NCBI GenBank assembly: GCA_937870605.1
Contig: CALMZW010000074.1
Span: forward strand, 1-21,298
DNA from: an uncultured Synergistaceae bacterium
GTDB taxonomy: Bacteria; Synergistota; Synergistia; Synergistales; Aminobacteriaceae
Length of the DNA: 21,298 bases
Direction of reading: 5' to 3'
Part shown: piece by piece, positions 15,568 to 21,298 of the stretch
How positions within the stretch are numbered: position 1 is the stretch's first letter
How the letters are laid out: each line of letters begins with the position of its first letter
Position numbers and translations under genes: made by a program
The notes under the pieces: model-generated
Database searches by the model: none
What the model was told of the DNA's origin: nothing
The model's input: only the letters and a program-made list of their open reading frames with translations

Positions 15568-15954
15568 GTGACGACCGTGAATACGAATTTCGGCGACGAC
15601 GCGTGTCCGCACCCCGACGTGGTCGGGGACGCAAAACGCGACGCGCTTGACGATATGCTCGCGCTTGGGACGGCGGAGATTTTCCGGGTGCTCGGCGACT
15701 CGAACAGGGTCCGCATGTTGCATCTTTTGTCCACAAGGGAGATGTGCGTCTGCGACCTGGCGGCCGCGACGGGAATCGAGCAGTCGGCCGTGTCGCACAA
15801 CCTTCGCCTGCTGCGGAGCGCCCGGATCGTGCGGTTCCGCAGGGAGGGCAAACAGGTCTTCTACACGCTGGACGACGACCACGTCGCCGGATTGCTGCGG
15901 CAGGGCATCGACCACGCGCGGCATTCGAATCCGAGGGAGGAGGACGACGCATGA
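15568..15954 (+). CDS. ArsR/SmtB-family metal-sensing repressor (CadC/CzrA-like)
   Basis: A 128-residue winged-helix repressor. The helix-turn-helix spans about residues 63-85 (DLAAATGIEQSAVSHNLRLLRSA), followed by the wing (REGKQVFYTL). Two potential metal sites are visible. One is C60-V-C62 in MCVCDL together with N-terminal C13 and H15, as in CadC. The other is in the last helix: D103, H105, H116 and H119, the same D-x-H and HxxH set used by SmtB/CzrA for zinc. The start is GTG 15568 with GGGAG 12 bases upstream, a rather long spacing. Its stop overlaps the ATPase start by 4 bases. It should repress this operon and release DNA on binding Zn, Cd or Pb. Confidence 0.92.
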   Translation: MTTVNTNFGDDACPHPDVVGDAKRDALDDMLALGTAEIFRVLGDSNRVRMLHLLSTREMCVCDLAAATGIEQSAVSHNLRLLRSARIVRFRREGKQVFYTLDDDHVAGLLRQGIDHARHSNPREEDDA

Positions 15955-18050
15955 CGCAGTTCCGCGTTCAGGGGATCACGTGTATGGATTGCGCCGAGAA
16001 ATTCCGCCGCAGGGTCGCCGATCTCCCCGGCGTCCGGAGCGCCTCGCTGAACACGCTGCGCGGGACGATTTCCATCGAAGGGGGCGTCAGTCTCGATCGC
16101 CTTCGGGAACTGGGACGCGCGGAACGCTATACGATCTCGCCGCTCGAGGACGAACCGTCCGCGCGGATTGTCCGGGACCCCTTCCCGCTCGGGGCGGCCA
16201 TCCGGAGCGCGCTTGCCGCGGGCGCGTTCGGTCTTGCGCTTCTGCTCTCGTCCTCCGGCTCTTCCGGGGCGGCCCGGATCGCGTTCGCGGGCGCGATGGC
16301 GATCGGGGGCGTCGACGTCTTCCGCAAGGGGCTCGCGGGGCTTGCGCGATTCCATTTCAACGAGAGCGTCCTCATGACGGTCGCCGTCGCGGGCGCCGTG
16401 GCGATCGGGGAATGGTTCGAGGCCGCGGCCGTGAGCGTTCTCTTCTCGGTTTCGGATCTTCTCGAGACGTGGAGCGCGGAGCGCACGCGCCGGTCGGTGC
16501 GCGGGCTCATGGATGCGGCCCCCGAGGAGGCGCGCGTGCTCCGCGACGGCGTCGAGAGCGTCGTCCCGGCCGCGGAGGTCCGCGTGAGGGACACGGTTCT
16601 GCTCCGGCCGGGCGAACGCGTTCCCGTGGACGGGGTCATCCTGTCGGGAGCGTCGGCCTTCGTCGAGGCGTCAATCACGGGAGAATCCGTTCCGGCCGCG
16701 AAGGGGAAGGGGGACGCCGTTTTCGCGGGGACGCTGAACACCTGGGGGGCCGTCTCGGTCGAAGCGACATCCGTCGCTTCGGGAAGCACGCTCGCGAAGA
16801 TCGTCCGGCTCGTCGAGGAGGCGCAGGCCAACCGGTCGCCCGTCCAGACGATGATCGAGCGGTTCGCGGCATGGTACACCCCGGCCGTGATGGTCGCGGC
16901 GACGCTCGTCGCCGTCGTTCCGCCGCTCGTTTTCGGGTTGCCCTGGGAGCCCTGGATCTACCGGGCGCTGTCGCTTCTCGTGCTCTCGTGTCCCTGCGCG
17001 CTCGTCATCTCGACGCCCGCGGCGGTCGTATCGGCGATCAGTACGGCGGCCCGTTCGGGGGTGCTCATCAAGGGAGGCCGGGCGCTCGAAGCGATGGGCC
17101 GGATCCGCGCGATCGCGTTCGACAAGACGGGGACATTGACCGAAGGCAGGCTCTCCGTTGCGGACGTCGCCGGCGTGACATCCGACCGGCGCCCGATCCT
17201 CGCCGTCGCCGGAGCCCTCGAAACCCGCTCGGCGCACCCCATCGCGACGGCCGTGACGGCGGCCGCGCATGTCGAAATCGCGACGCAGTCTGCGGTCGAA
17301 AACATCCGCGAAACGCCCGGCTGCGGGCTTTCGGGCCTGCTGGACGGGAGCGTCGTTCGGGCGGGGAACCTCTCCTGGCTGGAAGCGGAGGGCGTCGATA
17401 CGGCGACAGCCCTGCCGCTTTCGGAGGCGCTCGAACGACAGGGGCGCACCGTGGTCGCCGTTGCGCGCGGCCTGGATGTTCTCGGCCTGATCGCCCTCTC
17501 CGACGCCCTTCGAACTGGGACGCGCGAAGTTCTTGCGTCGCTCCGGCGCGAGGGGATCGAACGTACGGTCCTGCTGACAGGCGACAACGAACGGACCGCG
17601 CGGACTATCGCCGAAGCGGCCGGGACGGACGAATGCCGCGCCCGATTGCTCCCGGCCGACAAGCTCGCCGCCGTGCGTTCGCTCGCCGCGGAGCACGGGC
17701 GCGTCGCCATGGTCGGCGACGGCGTGAACGACGCGCCCGCGATGGCGGCGGCGACCATCGGGATCGCGATGGGCGGCGCGGGAAGCGATACGGCGCTCGA
17801 GGCGGCGGACATTGCGCTCATGGGGGACGACCTCTCCCGCCTGCCGTTCACGATCCGTCTGAGCCGGAGGACGCTCGGAATCATCCGGCAGAACGTGGTC
17901 GCGTCGCTGGCGCTGAAGCTTCTCGCCCTGGCCGCGATCGTCCCGGGGTGGCTCACGCTCTGGCTCGCGATCGGGGCCGACATGGGGGCCACGATCCTGG
18001 TCACGCTCAACAGCCTTCGACTGCTTCGTGACCGCGACGGACGCATGTGA
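15951..18050 (+). CDS. zntA: P1B-type heavy-metal-exporting ATPase (Zn/Cd/Pb type)
   Basis: A 699-residue metal pump. An N-terminal HMA domain carries GITCMDC (C11, C14). TGES at 243-246 is the actuator motif. CPC at 347-349 lies in the membrane metal site. D391 in DKTGT is the phosphorylated aspartate, H429-P430 is the nucleotide-binding HP pair, and GDGVND spans 589-594. The last helix has ADMGATILVTLNSLRLLR, whose Asp is the hallmark of the Zn/Cd/Pb (P1B-2) group and not of copper pumps. ATG 15951 has GAGGGAGGAGG upstream and overlaps the repressor stop (ATGA). It exports divalent soft metals and is controlled by the upstream repressor. zntA or cadA would be equally fair names. Confidence 0.95.
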   Translation: MTQFRVQGITCMDCAEKFRRRVADLPGVRSASLNTLRGTISIEGGVSLDRLRELGRAERYTISPLEDEPSARIVRDPFPLGAAIRSALAAGAFGLALLLSSSGSSGAARIAFAGAMAIGGVDVFRKGLAGLARFHFNESVLMTVAVAGAVAIGEWFEAAAVSVLFSVSDLLETWSAERTRRSVRGLMDAAPEEARVLRDGVESVVPAAEVRVRDTVLLRPGERVPVDGVILSGASAFVEASITGESVPAAKGKGDAVFAGTLNTWGAVSVEATSVASGSTLAKIVRLVEEAQANRSPVQTMIERFAAWYTPAVMVAATLVAVVPPLVFGLPWEPWIYRALSLLVLSCPCALVISTPAAVVSAISTAARSGVLIKGGRALEAMGRIRAIAFDKTGTLTEGRLSVADVAGVTSDRRPILAVAGALETRSAHPIATAVTAAAHVEIATQSAVENIRETPGCGLSGLLDGSVVRAGNLSWLEAEGVDTATALPLSEALERQGRTVVAVARGLDVLGLIALSDALRTGTREVLASLRREGIERTVLLTGDNERTARTIAEAAGTDECRARLLPADKLAAVRSLAAEHGRVAMVGDGVNDAPAMAAATIGIAMGGAGSDTALEAADIALMGDDLSRLPFTIRLSRRTLGIIRQNVVASLALKLLALAAIVPGWLTLWLAIGADMGATILVTLNSLRLLRDRDGRM

Positions 18051-18107
18051 TACCATCCTCCCGGAGCATCGGCCGTTTCGCGCCGGACTCCGAAAGGAGT
18101 GGCATCC

Positions 18108-19916
18108 ATGCGTTTTGTTCCGCTTGTTCTGACAGTTGCGGCCCTCTTCGCCTGCGTCGCGGCGGCGTCGCCGGAGGCGATCGCCTCGCAGGCCGGAAGA
18201 GCCGCGTCGCGAACCCCCGAGGAAATCCTTTCAAGCATGACGCCTGAAGAGAAGGCCGGACAGACGATCATCGGTTTCTTCAACGGAGACGCGATGTCCG
18301 GCGCGCTCCGGGCCGCGCTGACGGAGCTGCATCTCGGCGGCGTGATCCTCTATTCGAGTTCCGGGAACGTCTCGTCGGCCGGGCAGGTCGCGACGCTCGT
18401 GACGGACATCCAGAACGTCGCCGCCGGTGGCGTTCCTCCGTTCGTCGCGATCGACCAGGAGGGCGGCATCGTCGCGCGCATCACGAAGGGCGTGACGGTC
18501 TGGCCCGGGAACATGGCGCTCGGCGCGGCGGGCGATTCGCGCCTCGCCGCGGATCAGGCGCGCATCATGGCGCGGGAATTGCGGATCCTCGGAATCACGT
18601 GGGACTACGCTCCCGTCGCGGACGTCAACTCGAACCCGGACAACCCCGTCATCGGGGTCCGTTCGTTCGGTTCGGACGCGGGCGAGGTCGCGCGATTCGT
18701 CGCCGCGATGCTGCCGCCGTTCGCGCGCGAGGGCGTGCTCGCGTGCGCCAAGCACTTCCCGGGACACGGGGACGTCGATGTCGACTCGCATCTCGGGTTG
18801 CCGCGCATCGACCACGACCGGGCGCGGCTTGAATCGGTCGAACTCGTCCCGTTCCGCCGCGCGGCGGCGCTCGGGGTTCCGTCGGTCATGACGGCGCATA
18901 TGATCGTCCCCGCGCTCGGCGCGACGGACGTTCCCGCGACGATGTCCGCGCAGACCCTGTCGTTCCTTCGGAACGACATCGGCTTCGGCGGACTCATCGT
19001 CACGGACTCCCTCGGAATGGGCGCGGTGGACAAACAGTGGGGCTCGGTCGAGGCGGGAGTCATGGAGCTGATCGCGGGCTCGGACGTACTCATCTACGGC
19101 GAGGACAAGGGTCACACGCCGGAGGACCAGTGGAAGGCGCAAGCGGCGATTCTCGAAGCGCTCCGTTCGGGACGCCTGCCGCAGTCGCGTCTCGACGACG
19201 CTGTCTTACGCATCCTGAGGGCGAAGGAGACGTGCGGCATCCTCGACGATCCGATGCCCAAGCTCGACCGGTTCGACGAGCTTGCCTCGGACGCGAACCT
19301 GGCGGTCGCGTGCGCGATCGCGGAGGCGAGCGTCACGCTCGTCCGGAACGACCGGGAACTGGTTCCGCTCGCGCCGCTCGCGGCCGGAAGCGCGGCGATC
19401 CCGCTCGTCTGGCAGGCGGAACGGAAGGACTACGCGGCGCCGCTGCTCGATGCGGTTCCCGGCCTCACCCTCGTGGAGCTTCCGAAGACGCCGACATCGG
19501 ACGACATTGACCGCGTCGCGGACGCCGTCAGGGACGCGCCGGTCGTCGTCGCGGGGACGTATTCGCTTTCGGCCGGGAGCGCGTGGGCGGAGGCGCTGCG
19601 GCGGATCGGGCCGGAACGTCTGGTCCTCGTCGCGCTGCGGACGCCCTACGATCTCCGCGCCCTTCCGTCGGCGGGGACGTTCCTCGCGACGTACGGCGAT
19701 ACGGAGCCGTCGGTGGCGGCGCTCGGAAAGGTCCTGCGCGGCGTCGTCGCGCCGAAGGGGAGGCTGCCCGTGGACATCCCGGGGCTGTATCCGCGCGGAT
19801 GGGGCATCCGGTCGCTTCCGTCCAAAGGGGTGGGGTGTTCGCTCGGGCCGGGGGCGGCGCTGCTGGCGCTTCCCGTCGCTGCCGCGACGCTGGTCCGTCC
19901 GTTCCTGTCCCGATAG
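18108..19916 (+). CDS. nagZ: Secreted GH3 beta-N-acetylhexosaminidase (NagZ-like) with a putative sorting tail
   Basis: A 602-residue glycoside hydrolase family 3 enzyme. A signal peptide covers about residues 1-30. The catalytic barrel spans about 35-370 and includes AIDQEGG, KHFPGHGD at 215-222, the D226-S-H228 catalytic dyad of NagZ-type enzymes, and nucleophile D300 in VTDSLGMGA. A second alpha/beta domain follows (about 400-570). The family removes N-acetylglucosamine from peptidoglycan fragments. The last 29 residues read GVGC (Cys 577), then a hydrophobic stretch and a final Arg, resembling the Synerg-CTERM sorting signal. ATG 18108 has AAAGGAG 8 bases upstream. The gene starts 57 bases after the ATPase stop with no terminator visible, so some read-through is possible. 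Confidence 0.9.
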   Translation: MRFVPLVLTVAALFACVAAASPEAIASQAGRAASRTPEEILSSMTPEEKAGQTIIGFFNGDAMSGALRAALTELHLGGVILYSSSGNVSSAGQVATLVTDIQNVAAGGVPPFVAIDQEGGIVARITKGVTVWPGNMALGAAGDSRLAADQARIMARELRILGITWDYAPVADVNSNPDNPVIGVRSFGSDAGEVARFVAAMLPPFAREGVLACAKHFPGHGDVDVDSHLGLPRIDHDRARLESVELVPFRRAAALGVPSVMTAHMIVPALGATDVPATMSAQTLSFLRNDIGFGGLIVTDSLGMGAVDKQWGSVEAGVMELIAGSDVLIYGEDKGHTPEDQWKAQAAILEALRSGRLPQSRLDDAVLRILRAKETCGILDDPMPKLDRFDELASDANLAVACAIAEASVTLVRNDRELVPLAPLAAGSAAIPLVWQAERKDYAAPLLDAVPGLTLVELPKTPTSDDIDRVADAVRDAPVVVAGTYSLSAGSAWAEALRRIGPERLVLVALRTPYDLRALPSAGTFLATYGDTEPSVAALGKVLRGVVAPKGRLPVDIPGLYPRGWGIRSLPSKGVGCSLGPGAALLALPVAAATLVRPFLSR

Positions 19917-19952
19917 GGACGAATCCGTTCGCTCCCGTCTTCATAATGCGAA

Positions 19953-19979
19953 TCCCGCCGGTCCGTTCCGGACGCGGGA
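19953..19979 (+). repeat. Hairpin between the GH3 and second MATE genes
   Basis: TCCCGC (19953-19958) pairs with GCGGGA (19974-19979), and inside it GTCCG pairs with CGGAC around a TTC loop, with a CG bulge. Only CTTTG follows, so it is a weak terminator candidate at best. Confidence 0.4.
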
Positions 19980-20027
19980 CTTTGCGCCGACAGCGGCGTG
20001 AAACGCGCCGTGCAGGAGGAATACACG

Positions 20028-21298
20028 ATGGAAACATCCGAACGCCTGGGAAGGGAGTCCATCCCGGCGCTTCTTGTCCGTTTCGCGATCCCCGCGATCG
20101 TGGGGATGCTCGCAAACGCGCTCTACAATATCGTTGACCGGATCTTCATCGGACACGCGGTCGGGTATCTCGGGATCGCGGGAATCTCGGTGGTTTTTCC
20201 GTTCATGATCTTCGTCTACGCGTCTTCGGTGCTTGCGGGCGTGGGCGCGTCGTCGCTCATCTCCATCTCGCTCGGGGAACGCCGGCCCGAGCGCGCCGAA
20301 CGCGCGCTCGGCAACGGCGTGCTCCTGCTCGTCCTGGAGGCCGTCGCGCTCATAATCGCGGGGTCCGTCTGGAGGGACGACATCCTTCGCATCGTCGGAA
20401 CGAGCGACGCCATTCTTCCCTACGCCGGGGAGTACTACGACATCATCCTCTGGGGAGTGCTCTTCTCGAACATCGGCGTCGGCCTGAACTACTGCATCCG
20501 GGCCGAGGGGCGCCCGAGGTTCGCGAGCGCGACGCTCGTCATCGGCGCCCTGTCGAACGTCGCGCTCGACGCGCTGTTCATTCAGGGCTTCGGCATGGGA
20601 CTGAAAGGCGCGGCGCTCGGGACGATCATCGCGCAGGGAATCGCAGCCGCGTGGGCCGTGTCCTTTTACGTGCGGCGCAGGGGCGGCGTGCGCTTCCGGG
20701 CGTCGGCGCTCGTTCCGTCCGTCTCCGTGATCGGCCGGATCGTGTCGGTCGGATCGGTTCCCGCGCTCGTCGAGCTGACCTTCACGTTCATCATCGGCAT
20801 GGTGAACCGGCATCTCGCCCATTATGGCGGCGACCTCGCCGTGTCCGCGATGGGGATCTTCTTCAGCCTCGACTCGCTGCTCTTCGTGCCGGTCTTCGGC
20901 ATCGGGGAGGCGTTGCAGCCGATCGTGGGGTACAACTACGGCGCCCGGAACATCGAGCGCGTGATCCGGACGGTCCGACTCGCCCTCCTCGGCGCGACGG
21001 CCTATTACGTGGGAAGCTTCATTCTGGTCATGACGATCCCCGACGTTCTCATGCGCCTCTTCACGACGCAGCAGGACCTTGTCGACCTTTCGGTCCGCTG
21101 CCTGCGGATCGGCTACAGCGGCGTGATGTTCGCCGGGTGTTCGGTCGTCGGGTCGTTCTTCTTCCAGGGGCTCGGGAAGGCCCGGCAGGGCATGATCCTC
21201 TCGGTGGCGCGGCAGTTCATCTTCTTCATCCCGCCGCTCTTCCTGCTCCCGATGTTTTTCGGGGTGGACGGCGTCTACCTGTCCTTCCCGTTCGCGGA
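20028..21298 (+). CDS. MATE-family efflux transporter, MepA-like, partial at the right edge
   Basis: The visible 423 residues lack only the C-terminus, which lies past the window. The protein begins METSERLGRESIPALLVRFA, then AIVGMLANALYNIVDRIFIGH, a MepA-type MATE signature; the second half has GEALQPIVGYNYGARNIERV, also typical of this subgroup. About 11-12 helices are visible. ATG 20028 has AGGAGG 8 bases upstream. It follows the GH3 gene by 111 bases. Substrates of this group are usually cationic drugs or metabolites; the specific one is unknown. It belongs to a different MATE subgroup from the gene at 13987, so it is not a tandem duplicate. Confidence 0.9.
   Translation, partial: METSERLGRESIPALLVRFAIPAIVGMLANALYNIVDRIFIGHAVGYLGIAGISVVFPFMIFVYASSVLAGVGASSLISISLGERRPERAERALGNGVLLLVLEAVALIIAGSVWRDDILRIVGTSDAILPYAGEYYDIILWGVLFSNIGVGLNYCIRAEGRPRFASATLVIGALSNVALDALFIQGFGMGLKGAALGTIIAQGIAAAWAVSFYVRRRGGVRFRASALVPSVSVIGRIVSVGSVPALVELTFTFIIGMVNRHLAHYGGDLAVSAMGIFFSLDSLLFVPVFGIGEALQPIVGYNYGARNIERVIRTVRLALLGATAYYVGSFILVMTIPDVLMRLFTTQQDLVDLSVRCLRIGYSGVMFAGCSVVGSFFFQGLGKARQGMILSVARQFIFFIPPLFLLPMFFGVDGVYLSFPFA

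Noticed and set aside
15647..18031. Long plus-strand frame overlapping the metal ATPase in another phase
   Set aside because: Arg/Gly-rich, low-complexity translation without motifs; the true frame encodes every P1B-ATPase motif.
1..21298. CRISPR array or insertion sequence
   Set aside because: No regularly spaced direct repeats, and no transposase-like coding sequence in any recognised gene.

Overview
The window is GC-rich (samples I counted by hand are near 68% GC) and comes from a diderm bacterium: it carries a TolC-type outer-membrane protein and an HlyD-type periplasmic adaptor. A TRAP transporter operon, a peptide-export cassette of the NHLM type, and a C-terminal tail on a secreted glycosidase that resembles the Synerg-CTERM sorting signal all fit an anaerobic Synergistota member. 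That assignment is inference, not proof.

Left region (1-7867): a peptide-export locus. At the extreme left edge is the 3' end of a small gene encoding a double-glycine leader peptide with an 18-residue, almost entirely hydrophobic core. Convergent to it is a TolC-like gene. Divergent from tolC, across an AT-rich promoter region, is a tightly packed operon of HlyD-like adaptor, C39-peptidase ABC exporter and a second ABC protein. This is the full NHLM bacteriocin-export set. The C39 peptidase would cut after Gly-Gly, and the trans-envelope channel would be ABC-HlyD-TolC. No modification enzyme is visible inside the window.

Middle (about 7900-9760): a low-GC island, with one 60-base stretch at 33% GC. 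It holds two overlapping genes: an OLD/RecF-like AAA ATPase and a small protein with a PD-(D/E)XK-type nuclease signature. The pair looks like an acquired, possibly anti-phage, two-component module. I cannot match it to a named system.

9760-13845 (minus strand): a four-gene operon, dctP-dctQ-dctM-eamA, encoding a TRAP uptake system translationally coupled to a DMT-family exporter. A strong hairpin lies between dctP and dctQ, and a clear intrinsic terminator follows eamA.

13987-18050: a MATE efflux gene ending at an intrinsic terminator, then a metal-resistance operon. The latter has a good sigma70 promoter, a 42-bp operator-like palindrome, an ArsR/SmtB-family repressor with two potential metal sites, and an overlapping P1B-type Zn/Cd/Pb ATPase.

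18108-21298: a secreted GH3 beta-N-acetylhexosaminidase with a putative sorting tail, then a second MATE efflux gene cut by the right edge. No tRNA, rRNA, CRISPR array or insertion sequence was recognised, and no gene-free stretch exceeds about 210 bases.
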